Numbered from the stretch's first letter, positions 1-6,569 are shown. The stretch is 7,984 nucleotides of DNA from Alphaproteobacteria bacterium UBA6038 (GCA_002429315.1 DIZC01000089.1:1-7984), one strand, 5' to 3'. Made by a program: numbers and translations. The notes: a model not told the origin generated them from the sequence alone.

Positions 1-11
1 CCCGCCTCGCA

Positions 12-278
12 ATGTCTCTCGCACTAGCCCGCAAATACCGCCCAAAGACCTTCGCTGACGTCGCCGTCCAGTCGCACGTTTCCAATACGCTGCGGGGCGC
101 CATCGCCAGAGGAAGAGTCGCGCACGGTTATCTCCTGTGCGGTCCGCGCGGGGTGGGGAAGACGACCCTCGCGCGCGTGCTGGCCATGGCGCTCAACTGC
201 GAGAACAAGCGCGACGACGGCGAGCCCTGCGGCGAGTGTGTCTCGTGCCAGCGCATCTGGGCCGGATCTTCGAGCCTT
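12..278 (+). pseudogene. dnaX: DNA polymerase III subunit gamma/tau, N-terminal fragment
   Basis: This encodes the first ~89 residues of the clamp-loader ATPase DnaX, which loads the sliding clamp at the replication fork. Visible are the family opening (ARKYRPKTF, residues 6-14), the P-loop GPRGVGKTT (44-52) and the four zinc-module cysteines C63, C73, C76 and C79. Homology fades after AGSSSL (84-89), where the family continues with a DVVEIDAASN-like motif. Here the frame runs into non-homologous sequence and stops at 317. A normal DnaX is 500-600 or more residues, so over 80% is missing. The remaining DNA matches cckA in another frame. The start at 12 fits the family N-terminus; only 11 bases precede it, so the ribosome site cannot be judged. 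From memory the opening resembles Gemmatimonadota DnaX more than alphaproteobacterial DnaX. Identity as dnaX is near certain; chimeric assembly is the likeliest cause of the truncation. Confidence 0.85.
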
Positions 279-853
279 TCTTCACCACCAAGCCGGTGGG
301 TCAGGGCAGAGGGCTAGGGCTCTCGACCGTCTACGGCATCGTCAAGCAGACCGGCGGCTTCATCACGGTCGACAGCGAAGTCGGCCGCGGTGCCACCTTC
401 AGCATCTATCTGCCGCGTTTTCGCGGCGAGGTAGAGGCAAAGTCCGAAGCCCCGCCGGCGCGCGACATCACCGGACAGGAGACCATCCTGCTGGTCGAAG
501 ACGAAGAGGCGGTGCGCAGCTTCGCCGCCCGCGCGCTCAAGCAGCGCGGCTATCGCGTGCTCGAAGCCTCCGGCGGCGAGCAGGCGCTGGCCATCGTGAA
601 AGGCAGCGCCGGCGACATTCACCTGCTGATCACCGACGTGGTGATGCCGAGCATGGATGGGCCGACCCTGGTGCGCGCCGTCAAGCGCCTGAGGCCTGAA
701 ATTCAGGTGATCTTCATGTCCGGCTACGCCGAAGAGGCCTTCCGGCGCAACGACGAGAAAGCCGAAGACCTGCACTTCCTGCCCAAGCCGTTCGGCCTCA
801 AGCAGCTTGCGGCCAAGGTGAAGGACGTGCTGTCGGGCACGCCCACCTCCTAA
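260..853 (+). pseudogene. cckA: CckA-type hybrid histidine kinase, C-terminal fragment (ATPase end plus receiver)
   Basis: This is the last ~197 codons of a hybrid sensor kinase. It opens inside the HATPase domain with RIFEPFFTTK and the G2 box GRGLGLSTVYG (about 305-337). A receiver domain follows: acidic pair in VEDEE, phosphoacceptor Asp at codon 635-637 in ITDVVMP, and conserved Lys in PKPF near the end. The order, the linker and the LPKPFGLKQLAAKV ending match CckA, the alphaproteobacterial cell-cycle kinase that passes phosphate through ChpT to CtrA. PAS, membrane, DHp and most ATPase sequence is absent because dnaX sequence replaces everything upstream. There is no start codon of its own. 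Bases 263-278 can be read as dnaX-like in one frame and cckA-like in the other, so the join lies there. CckA is the best call; another hybrid kinase with the same tail is less likely. Confidence 0.8.
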
Positions 854-867
854 CGCGATTGTGTATC

Positions 868-884
868 CCCGCCTTTGGGGCGGG
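868..884 (+). terminator. GC-rich hairpin after cckA
   Basis: CCCGCC (868-873) pairs with GGCGGG (879-884) around a 5-base loop, 15 bases after the cckA stop and 33 bases before the next start. No U-tract follows, so it may be a weak terminator or an mRNA-stabilising structure. Confidence 0.4.
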
Positions 885-916
885 CGCTAAGCTCGCGGCC
901 TCTATTGGGGGCTCTC

Positions 917-1651
917 ATGAAAAATCGCTCGCTGGCCGCGCTCGTCTGCTTTTGCATCGTTGCAATCTCGCCGATGGCGGCTTGGGCTGCATCTGACAGC
1001 ATCGCCAAGGCGGTGGCGGATTCCACCCGCCCGGCCGACGACAGAAAATTCGATGCCGTGCGCAAGCCGGTCCAGGTGCTCGCCTTTGCCGGCGTGAAGC
1101 CGGGCGAGACGGTCGCCGAGTATCTGCCGGGCGGCGGCTACTACACGCGCATGCTGAGCGACATCGTCGGGCCCAAAGGCAAGGTCTACGCGCTGGAGAC
1201 CACCACCTGGGGCAAGGACAATGTCGACAACACCAAAAAGGCGGTGGCGAACCTGCACAACGTCACCGTCGATCTGACGCCACTCGGCCAATTCCATCTG
1301 CCGGAGAAGGTGGACGTGTTCTGGACCACCGACAATTACCACGATCTGCACGTGCCGAAATATGCGAACGTGGACATGGCGGCGTTCAACAAGACGGTGT
1401 TCGATTCGCTCAAATCCGGCGGCACCTACGTCATCGTCGATCACGCTGCGGCGGCCGGCGCGGGCGCCACGCAATCACCGACGCTGCATCGCATCGAGAA
1501 CAAGACGGTGATCGACGAAGTAACGGCGGCGGGATTCAAGCTCGACGGCGAAAGCGACGCGCTACGCAACACGGGCGACGATCACACGAAGAAGATCTTC
1601 GAGCTCCACTTCGCCACCGACCAGTTCATCCTGAAATTCCGCAAACCCTAG
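917..1651 (+). CDS. Exported class I SAM-dependent methyltransferase-like protein (COG4798 type)
   Basis: The product is 244 residues. Residues 1-24 form a signal peptide: KNR, a hydrophobic run, then A-W-A before ASDS, so the mature protein should be periplasmic. The body has a methyltransferase fold: a motif I-like glycine loop AEYLPGGGYYTRML, a strand and acidic residue in KVYALE, and a later strand GGTYVIVDHAA. It resembles proteins annotated as predicted methyltransferases of COG4798; the substrate is unknown, and catalysis in the periplasm, where SAM is scarce, is unproven. I chose ATG 917 over the upstream in-frame ATG 875 because it puts the signal peptide at the N-terminus and follows a G-rich run (907-911). 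It lies 63 bp after cckA in the same direction and shares the high GC of the flanks, so it is probably native. A hairpin follows the stop. Confidence 0.85.
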   Translation: MKNRSLAALVCFCIVAISPMAAWAASDSIAKAVADSTRPADDRKFDAVRKPVQVLAFAGVKPGETVAEYLPGGGYYTRMLSDIVGPKGKVYALETTTWGKDNVDNTKKAVANLHNVTVDLTPLGQFHLPEKVDVFWTTDNYHDLHVPKYANVDMAAFNKTVFDSLKSGGTYVIVDHAAAAGAGATQSPTLHRIENKTVIDEVTAAGFKLDGESDALRNTGDDHTKKIFELHFATDQFILKFRKP

Positions 1652-1673
1652 CCGCGACATCCGCCGTCGCTTT

Positions 1674-1709
1674 CCTCCCCCGCTTGCGGGGGAGGTGGCG
1701 CGAAGCGCC
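1674..1709. repeat. Tandem GC-rich hairpins (REP-like, possible bidirectional terminator)
   Basis: A perfect 10-bp inverted repeat, CCTCCCCCGC (1674-1683) with GCGGGGGAGG (1686-1695), is followed by a second hairpin, GGCGC-GAA-GCGCC (1697-1709). They lie between the convergent ends of the methyltransferase gene and the antitoxin remnant, so they could terminate both. Palindromes of this composition recur between genes in Bradyrhizobium-like genomes (from memory), so this may be an interspersed REP-type element. Three Ts precede the first stem (1671-1673), giving a short U-run only on the minus-strand side. Confidence 0.55.
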
Positions 1710-1717
1710 GGAAGGGG

Positions 1718-1971
1718 CTATCGCTCGAACTCGTCGCGCAACTTAGCAATGGTCGCGCTGCTATCGTTTCCCCACAAACCACGTCCCGACCCGACAAGCG
1801 GCAGCGAGGATTGCTGAGGCTCGCATCGCTCGTGCGCGACAACCGGCACAAGCGCAGCATCGGCTTGCCGCGTCTGGTGATGACGCATGAACGCCCGTGC
1901 TCAATAGCACTGAGCAGTTTCGCGAAATGCGCCCGCGCTTCCGCAACACCAATGTGCATCGCTGTCTTCAT
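1718..1971 (-). pseudogene. Phd/YefM-family antitoxin, broken by a one-base frameshift; no toxin beside it
   Basis: Read from ATG at 1971, the first ~41 codons give a standard Phd/YefM N-terminus: MHIGVAEARAHFAKLLSAIE, then ITRRGKPMLRL, the DNA-binding part of type II antitoxins. After LRL the open frame becomes implausible (CRLSRTSDAS). Shifting by one base restores VPVVAHERCEPQQ and later DSSATIAKLRDEFER with a stop at 1718-1720. The repaired protein is 84 residues, the usual family length, and RLVPV is the expected continuation. The 254-base span is one short of a multiple of three, so a single base appears lost near 1836-1840. AGGA precedes the start on the minus strand, though the second ATG five codons in (MHIG) is equally plausible. 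Antitoxin genes normally overlap a downstream toxin; here only the hairpins follow, so it is an orphan remnant. A sequencing error could mimic the frameshift. Confidence 0.7.
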
Positions 1972-2056
1972 GTCTTCCTGGATGATCTCCCACAGACTAA
2001 CCTGTGCGACGCGTAAGCACGTTTCGCTGAGGGTGGTCTTTTTGCGGTATCCTGAA

Positions 2057-2068
2057 TTGTCATGACAA
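2057..2068. promoter_or_regulatory. 12-bp perfect palindrome over the start of the transposase remnant
   Basis: TTGTCATGACAA is a perfect inverted repeat whose centre contains the ATG at 2062. It sits in the 90-bp gap between the antitoxin remnant and the divergent fused reading frame. It could be an operator or a transposon-end relic; no second copy was seen. No convincing Shine-Dalgarno sequence precedes this ATG. Confidence 0.3.
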
Positions 2069-2625
2069 CTATTGATGACGCAATCCTCAATGTGGCGCGC
2101 GACAACTGGCGAAAAGTTGCGTTTATCATTGGGTCCGTACAGCGAGATCTGGCGGACAGTCTAGGCGGTCGCCAGAAGCGTCAGGAACGCGCGCGGCGCG
2201 GCACGAACAAAACGGTCGTCATGGGTATGGTGGAGCGCGGCGGGCGCATTATCGCCGGTCCCGTGAGCGATGTGGAACAATTCACGCTGGAGCCGATAAT
2301 CCTTCGGCATGTCCATCCGGAAGCCGTCATTTCGACTGACGAAGCGGGAGCCTATAGCGACCTTCGCCGCTCGTTTCGCTTTCACGGGCGCGTTAATCAT
2401 TCCATGGAGGAATGGGTTCGCGGCATTCACCACACCAACACGATTGAAGGCCATTGGTCGCACTTGAAGCGATCCATTCGAGGTACTCATGTTCACGTTT
2501 CCAGCAAGCATCTTTGGAAATACGTCTCCGAGTTTTCCTATCGCCGCAATTGGCGGCATTCACACCGCGCTATGTTTGATCGCCTTGTGGCCGCTTTCGT
2601 GCTGCCGCGTTTAGCAGACGCGTGA
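2062..2625 (+). pseudogene. IS1595-family transposase remnant fused to a foreign N-terminus
   Basis: The 187-residue frame is composite. From residue ~35 it matches the second half of an IS1595/ISXO2-type DDE transposase: TVVMGMVERGGRIIAGPV, catalytic Asp93 in STDEAGAYSDL, then VNHSMEEWVRG and HTNTIEGHWSHLKRSIRGT with the third catalytic position (N126/E129) and following Lys136. Zinc ribbon, N-terminal helices and the first catalytic Asp (normally ADETY just before the GG at residues 35-36) are missing, so it cannot transpose. Residues 1-32 (MTTIDDAILNVARDNWRKVAFIIGSV) are not transposase; they resemble the opening helix of small DUF3658-like proteins, so a deletion probably joined two genes. 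Its sequence differs from the transposase at 3767, so it represents a second element. The last 56 bp overlap the 3' end of the minus-strand protease gene. Confidence 0.75.
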
Positions 2626-3577
2626 AATCCTCTTTATGGGTCGGATTATCGCTTTCCGGTTCAACTCCAATTGCCGTTACCGCAGAGAAATTGGCCCCGG
2701 CAGAGGTAGGGACAAAGCCGGTGTCCCGTTTCTTTCGCTTCTCCATGTAGTCGTGCCTCCGTTGCAACTGATCGGGATGGTCAAGCGCCTCAAGAATGCG
2801 CTTCGCTGGAATAACAACGGCGATGCCCGCGCTCATTGTTTCCAGAAAAGCTTCTCGTGGTGGCAGTTCTCCCGGCGCACGATCAGCGTGAGCGCGGGTC
2901 TCAAACAGGCCGATGTTCATACCCAACAATAGAATCGCCGGGTGTCCGGTCATTGGGGTGATTTTCCCTTGGTAGTTTCTCCACAGCGGAACTTGCAGGT
3001 GTACGGGCGATCCGCTTAGTCCGCCGATGGACCGACTTTCGATAAGGTACAATTCGTGACTGCCATGGCCCTCGCCGAGGTCTATAGGTTCGTCTGGCAT
3101 AGCAGCGATATTGCCCATCCGAACAATCGGAATATTCCTGTCCCGACCGAAGTGCCTCGTGAGAAGTCCCGTTACAAAAACCTCATCACCGGCCCCGATG
3201 TCGTGTGCTGCTATAAACTCATCGGTGAGGAAATATTCGTCGGATTGAATGTGCACTGCGTCAAATGTGTTGTTATCCAAATCCAATGGCGAGATTAGCA
3301 GGTCCAAATCGGGGATCGTCGGATGTGAGAACCACGTCGGCTCAAAACGCCCAGCGGCCGCACCACCAGCCTTTAAATTTACTCGTAAGGCCATCGGTAG
3401 TTTTGAGTCTTCGATATCTCTAACGACGTGTTTGGCCGTCACCAGGTATTTGAAGCCGACCGAAGGCGCAGTCGGAACCGCGGCCAAGAAAGCGGTTCCA
3501 AACGGAACGAACGTCCCATTTGGCAGAAGGCCACCTATGAATACGACACAGCGTCTAGCCTCTTCCGGAATCCTCAT
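2570..3577 (-). CDS. Trypsin-like serine protease, no signal peptide
   Basis: The protein is 335 residues from ATG 3577, or 361 from ATG 3655. I prefer 3577 because GAGG lies six bases upstream on the minus strand, while 3655 has only a G-run. Numbering from 3655, the chymotrypsin-fold triad is visible: His76 in LVTAKHVV, an Asp at 116 or 118 in PDLDLLIS, and Ser214 in the nucleophile loop GLSGSPV. GTAFL before the His strand is also typical of trypsin-like folds. About 110 C-terminal residues are charged and unassigned. There is no signal peptide, membrane segment or PDZ domain, so it is probably cytoplasmic, unlike DegP-type proteases. It lies between the transposase remnant (56-bp tail-to-tail overlap) and the left repeat of the Fic transposon, so it may be cargo of the older element. 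Fold call is firm; substrate and role are unknown. Confidence 0.8.
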   Translation of the reverse strand: MRIPEEARRCVVFIGGLLPNGTFVPFGTAFLAAVPTAPSVGFKYLVTAKHVVRDIEDSKLPMALRVNLKAGGAAAGRFEPTWFSHPTIPDLDLLISPLDLDNNTFDAVHIQSDEYFLTDEFIAAHDIGAGDEVFVTGLLTRHFGRDRNIPIVRMGNIAAMPDEPIDLGEGHGSHELYLIESRSIGGLSGSPVHLQVPLWRNYQGKITPMTGHPAILLLGMNIGLFETRAHADRAPGELPPREAFLETMSAGIAVVIPAKRILEALDHPDQLQRRHDYMEKRKKRDTGFVPTSAGANFSAVTAIGVEPESDNPTHKEDFTRLLNAAARKRPQGDQT

Positions 3578-3662
3578 GGCGTCCCTCTCGGTATTGCCGA
3601 GATAGGTTGGCTGAGGATCATGGGCTGTAAAATCCCAATAGGGCAGAAGCGACATTTAATTG

Positions 3663-3688
3663 CCCCCGCCGGGTACTTGCCGTGGGGG
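3663..3688. other. Imperfect hairpin between the protease start and the transposon end
   Basis: CCCCCGC (3663-3669) pairs with GTGGGGG (3682-3688, one G-U pair), with a further short GG/CC pairing inside past a bulge. It lies just upstream of the protease's outer ATG and 20 bp outside the left transposon repeat. It could be a leader structure of the protease mRNA or part of an older element end. Confidence 0.35.
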
Positions 3689-3707
3689 ATAATCGCGAAT
3701 CTAAGAC

Positions 3708-3731
3708 GATTGTATACTTGACTCAGCAAGC
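3708..3731 (+). repeat. Left terminal inverted repeat (IRL)
   Basis: The core GTATACTTGACTCAGCAAGC (3712-3731) matches the reverse complement of 7387-7406 at 19 of 20 positions. The match extends outward through GAT with one more mismatch. The repeat carries the -35 box of the transposase promoter. Confidence 0.85.
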
Positions 3732-3746
3732 GGCCTGACCTATATT
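3718..3746 (+). promoter_or_regulatory. Transposase promoter and ribosome site
   Basis: TTGACT (3718-3723) and TATATT (3741-3746) are 17 bp apart, close to the sigma-70 ideal. The -35 lies inside the inverted repeat. AAGGAGA (3754-3760) sits six bases before the transposase ATG at 3767. Transposase bound to the end would block its own promoter, a common way for insertion sequences to limit themselves. In the right repeat the matching hexamer is ATGACT. Confidence 0.65.
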
Positions 3747-3766
3747 TCCGATCAAGGAGATAGGTC

Positions 3767-4730
3767 ATGGCTAAGGCTGCTTGGGAGAACAAACTGTTCC
3801 ACGATCCGGCGAAGGCCCGCGAGTGGCTGGAAAAGCTGCTTTGGCCCGATGGTCCGGTGTGCGGCTATTGCGGGGTTACAGAGGACAACAGCCCCCTCGC
3901 GACCCGCCCCGGCTATTACCAGTGCAACGCCTGCCGCAGGCAATTCACCGTCACGGTCGGCACGGTTTTCGAGCGCTCCCATATCCCTCTGAACAAGTGG
4001 CTTATGGCCGCTGCCCTGCTCTGCGCCTCTAAGAAGGGCGTGAGCGCCCATCAGGCACACCGCATGCTCGGCATTACCTACAAGTCCGCTTGGTTCATGA
4101 TGCACCGCTTGCGCGAAGCCATGATGCCCGGAAAGAGCGCCGCACCTTTGGGCGGCCTCGGCAAGATCGTGGAAGCGGATGAAACCTACCTTGGAAAACG
4201 CGACGGTCGCCCGATTGGCAAGTCCACATTCGTAACCGGCTTCGGCTGGGTTCAGCCGCGCGCTCGCTATCAGACACAGCGCAAGAGCGTCTCTCTGGTA
4301 GAGCGTGGCGGAGCCGTGCGCTCGTTCAAGGTGGACAGCCGTGAACAAGGAAACCATCTTCAACATCCTGTTCACGAACGTAGACCGCAAGTCAGAGCTT
4401 ATGACGGATGAAGCGCCGGTCTATGGCGCTCCCGGCGCACACTACAAGGCGCATTTCACGGTCAATCACTCGCAACAGGAATGGGTCCGCGACTACGCCC
4501 ATACGAACACGATTGAAGGCTATTTCAGCATCTTCAAGCGCGGCATGAAGGGCGTCTATCAGCACTGCTCGGAACAGCACCTACACCGTTACCTCGCAGA
4601 ATTTGATTTCCGCTACAGCAACCGTTCGGCTTGCGGGGTTGAGGATGAGGACCGCACCATCAAGGCCCTTAAGGGCATCGTGGGTAAGCGCCTCACCTAT
4701 CGGAGGACTAACGAAGCCCGTCACCCGTAA
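3767..4730 (+). pseudogene. IS1595-family (ISXO2-like) DDE transposase, split by one extra base
   Basis: A zinc ribbon comes first (C32-x2-C35 and C53-x2-C56), then a helical region with WFMMHRLREAM, then the catalytic core starting with Asp138 in VEADETYLG. The first frame stays convincing to LVERGGAVRSFKVDS (residue 191). It then turns to nonsense and stops at 4411. In another frame, VNKETIFNILFTNV starts immediately and runs through the second catalytic Asp in LMTDEAPVYG, VNHSQQEWVRD, HTNTIEGYFSIFKRG and HLHRYLAEFDFRY to a stop at 4730. Removing one C from AGCCGTG (4338-4340) rejoins them into ~320 residues, normal for the family. No A-rich slippery site is present, so programmed frameshifting is unlikely; mutation or sequencing error is more likely. 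Start and ribosome site are strong. It should move the element whose repeats flank it, if functional. Confidence 0.85.
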
Positions 4731-4737
4731 GCAGAGG

Positions 4738-4755
4738 GCGCAAGCGTTCTTGCGC
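4738..4755 (+). terminator. Hairpin after the transposase gene
   Basis: GCGCAAG (4738-4744) pairs perfectly with CTTGCGC (4749-4755) around CGTT, seven bases after the transposase stop. No U-run follows, so termination would be weak. Position suggests it separates transposase and fic transcription. Confidence 0.45.
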
Positions 4756-4781
4756 TGGCGAGCACGTCAGCGAATCCGCAC

Positions 4782-4809
4782 TTGATTTTCTAGTGCATAA
4801 ATTTATAGT
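4782..4809 (+). promoter_or_regulatory. Candidate fic promoter
   Basis: TTGATT (4782-4787) and TATAGT (4804-4809) are 16 bp apart. The -10 lies inside the first of three palindromic operator-like sites, so binding there should block transcription. The leader to the fic ATG would be about 125 bases. Confidence 0.45.
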
Positions 4810-4940
4810 GTGTAAAGTATATGGCGACCACAACATCGCGAATCAGTGGCTTCGGCTCTCTTAATAAGGGATAAAAAGGTAAGTCACTGAAATTACACGG
4901 GTTTCGGCCTCTTAAATGCTCCAATTTTATAGGGTATAAA
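4802..4940 (+). promoter_or_regulatory. Three palindromic operator-like sites upstream of fic
   Basis: The pattern TTTATA-N3-TATAAA occurs at 4802-4816 (one mismatch, TGTAAA), 4861-4875 (two mismatches) and 4926-4940 (exact; extends to 7-bp arms at 4925-4941). Centres are 59 and 65 bp apart, about six helical turns, and the copies share little else. Site 1 covers the likely -10. Site 3 abuts the fic ATG (4942), and its GGG spacer is the only Shine-Dalgarno-like sequence there. The natural candidate ligand is the winged helix of the Fic protein, but no binding is shown. Confidence 0.55.
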
Positions 4941-4941
4941 A

Positions 4942-6285
4942 ATGAAGCTACCGCCAGTGCCCCCGGATGCGGATGCCATCTTTAATGAGATGGTAAAGAG
5001 CCCACAAAAGTTTGATGAGCTGCGGCGCGCGTACCAGCGCACAACCACGTATGATCATTGGGATAAAGTACGCTTTCGCCCTGCGCCGAAGCCGCTTACG
5101 CCGAAGCACGTGTGGGCGCTTACCAAACTGAACAGGCGGTTTACGGCGAAGCCACTACCATTCAAAGACAAGAACGGTAGAAGGTTTAGCTATGTGCCGC
5201 GCCCAGAGTTTCAGCGGACCCTTCACGAGATTGACAGCAACGCACGCGGGATAATCGGCATGTCGGGCGCTTCGGCCACTGCCGAAGGCAGAGATATTTA
5301 TCTCCAAAAATCCCTAATCGAAGAACCTTTCTCAAGTTCTGCGCTGGAGGGTGCGGCCACCACGCGAGAGGTGGCCAAAAAAATGATCGAAGAGGGACGC
5401 GCACCTAAAACCTTGGATGAACGCATGGTGCTCAATAACTATGAAGCCATGAGCTTCGTTCGCGAACATTGCGGCGAGCCCCTCACGCCCGCGCGAATTT
5501 TCGAAATCCACCGCATTCTTACCAAAGACACGTTAGAGCGTCCGGAAATGGTTGGCGTTCTTCGCAGCGCCAATGATGATGTACGTGTCGTTGATTCCAT
5601 AACCGACGAGACGTTGCATCAGCCGCCGCCGGCCAACCAATTGAATGGACGCCTCAATAAGCTCTGCGAGTTCGCCAACGCACCGTCTGAAAAGGACGGA
5701 GAATTTCTGCACCCCATCATCAGGGCAATCCTATTGCATTTTTTGCTCGCATACGACCATCCGTTTTGGGATGGCAATGGCCGCTGCGCTAGGGCCCTTT
5801 TCTATTGGTGTGTGCTGCGTCATGGATATTGGTTGCTGGAATTCGTGTCGATTTCGGCAGTAATCCGCCGCGCTCCAGTGAAGTATGGAACCGCTTTCCT
5901 GTACACGGAAACGGACGAAGGCGATGTAACCTATTTCATCGATCATCAGCTTGAGGTTATCGAAACTTCCATCGATGAACTTCAGAAATATCTTGTTGCG
6001 AAATCAAAGGAACTGAAGGCGCTTGGCAAAGCCCTTGGCGCATTGGAAAGTCAGCTAAACCGCAGGCAGCTAACGCTCATTCAACACGCGCTGAAACATT
6101 CAGCAAGCCGGTACACTATTGCCTCCCATTTGGAGATACACGGAGTTAGCTATCTCACAGCGCGATCTGACCTCGAATCGCTCGCCCGGATGGGGTTTCT
6201 AAAAAAGACCAAAAATGGCGTTATGTCTGTGTTCCGCGTACCGGAGAATCTCAGGGAGCGACTTGAACACCGTGCCGCTGCCTAG
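4942..6285 (+). CDS. Fic domain protein with N-terminal inhibitory motif and C-terminal winged helix
   Basis: The protein is 447 residues. Fic enzymes usually transfer AMP or another nucleotide from a nucleoside triphosphate to a protein hydroxyl. The catalytic loop HPFWDGNGR (273-281) is complete, with His273, the phosphate-binding turn and Arg281. Upstream, SSALEG (132-137) fits the inhibitory helix motif (S/T)xxxE(G/N), with Glu136 expected to push aside the nucleotide; this arrangement defines class II Fic proteins. Residues ~1-115 are Fic-associated N-terminal sequence without a clear motif. Residues ~372-435 (NRRQLTLIQHAL, then YTIASHLEIHGVSYLTARSDLESLARMGFL) form a winged helix-turn-helix, as in Fic proteins that bind DNA. 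No toxin or antitoxin partner adjoins it, and inhibition is built in. ATG 4942 directly follows an operator-like palindrome, which suggests autoregulation. Fold and active site are firm; target unknown. Confidence 0.92.
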   Translation: MKLPPVPPDADAIFNEMVKSPQKFDELRRAYQRTTTYDHWDKVRFRPAPKPLTPKHVWALTKLNRRFTAKPLPFKDKNGRRFSYVPRPEFQRTLHEIDSNARGIIGMSGASATAEGRDIYLQKSLIEEPFSSSALEGAATTREVAKKMIEEGRAPKTLDERMVLNNYEAMSFVREHCGEPLTPARIFEIHRILTKDTLERPEMVGVLRSANDDVRVVDSITDETLHQPPPANQLNGRLNKLCEFANAPSEKDGEFLHPIIRAILLHFLLAYDHPFWDGNGRCARALFYWCVLRHGYWLLEFVSISAVIRRAPVKYGTAFLYTETDEGDVTYFIDHQLEVIETSIDELQKYLVAKSKELKALGKALGALESQLNRRQLTLIQHALKHSASRYTIASHLEIHGVSYLTARSDLESLARMGFLKKTKNGVMSVFRVPENLRERLEHRAAA

Positions 6286-6309
6286 CGTCGTTTGGTTCGC
6301 TCATGCGGT

Positions 6310-6558
6310 CTATGCCCATCTTTGTGGCTGTCCTAATTCGCCGGAGTGGGTGTCCAAAAGTCGGCGATCACGAAAAGCGGCGCCCACAATTTCAGCCATC
6401 ATAATTCGTGTCCATCCAAACGGGTCGTTTCCGTCGCGGGCCCTTGTCAGCGAGCCAATTTCGCTTGTCACCCTTATGCTATTCTCATCGATGACGTAGG
6501 AGCCAGCGTACGTCTTGCCACCGAATTCGTATTCCACCGTTCCCGTGTGCTGGGCCAT
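6310..6558 (-). CDS. Small hypothetical protein, second gene of a minus-strand operon
   Basis: The product is 82 residues, opening MAQHTGTVEYEFGGKTYAGSYVIDENSIRVTSEIGS. This looks like two short beta hairpins followed by a helical part (WTRIMMAEIVGAAFRDRRL). I recognise no named family, though short proteins with a YEFGGKTY-S/A-GSY opening seem familiar from rhizobial genomes. The start is strongly supported: AGGGGAG lies six bases before the ATG, and the upstream gene's stop is only 11 bases away, so the two are co-translated. There is no signal peptide. Its 3' end faces that of fic across a 24-bp gap with no visible terminator. Function unknown. Confidence 0.65.
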   Translation of the reverse strand: MAQHTGTVEYEFGGKTYAGSYVIDENSIRVTSEIGSLTRARDGNDPFGWTRIMMAEIVGAAFRDRRLLDTHSGELGQPQRWA

Positions 6559-6569
6559 CGTTCGCTCCC

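Noticed and set aside
314..775. 153-codon minus-strand reading frame opposite cckA
   Set aside because: It mirrors the GC-rich cckA receiver domain on the opposite strand and has no recognisable domain; it is a codon-bias shadow.
902..1474. 190-codon minus-strand reading frame opposite the methyltransferase gene
   Set aside because: It is antisense to a convincing signal-peptide-bearing gene; its His, Arg and Val-rich composition is typical of shadow frames.
1661..1667. CCGCCGT at 1661-1667 and again at 7411-7417 as a target duplication of one large element
   Set aside because: Only seven bases match, in GC-rich sequence, and no terminal repeat adjoins 1667; chance is likely.
3712..3731. 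Outward promoter from the left repeat driving the protease
   Set aside because: On the minus strand TTGCTG and TATACA are only seven bases apart, too close for a sigma-70 promoter.
4331..4345. Programmed frameshifting in the transposase
   Set aside because: There is no A6G-type or other slippery run at the break; a plain one-base insertion explains it.
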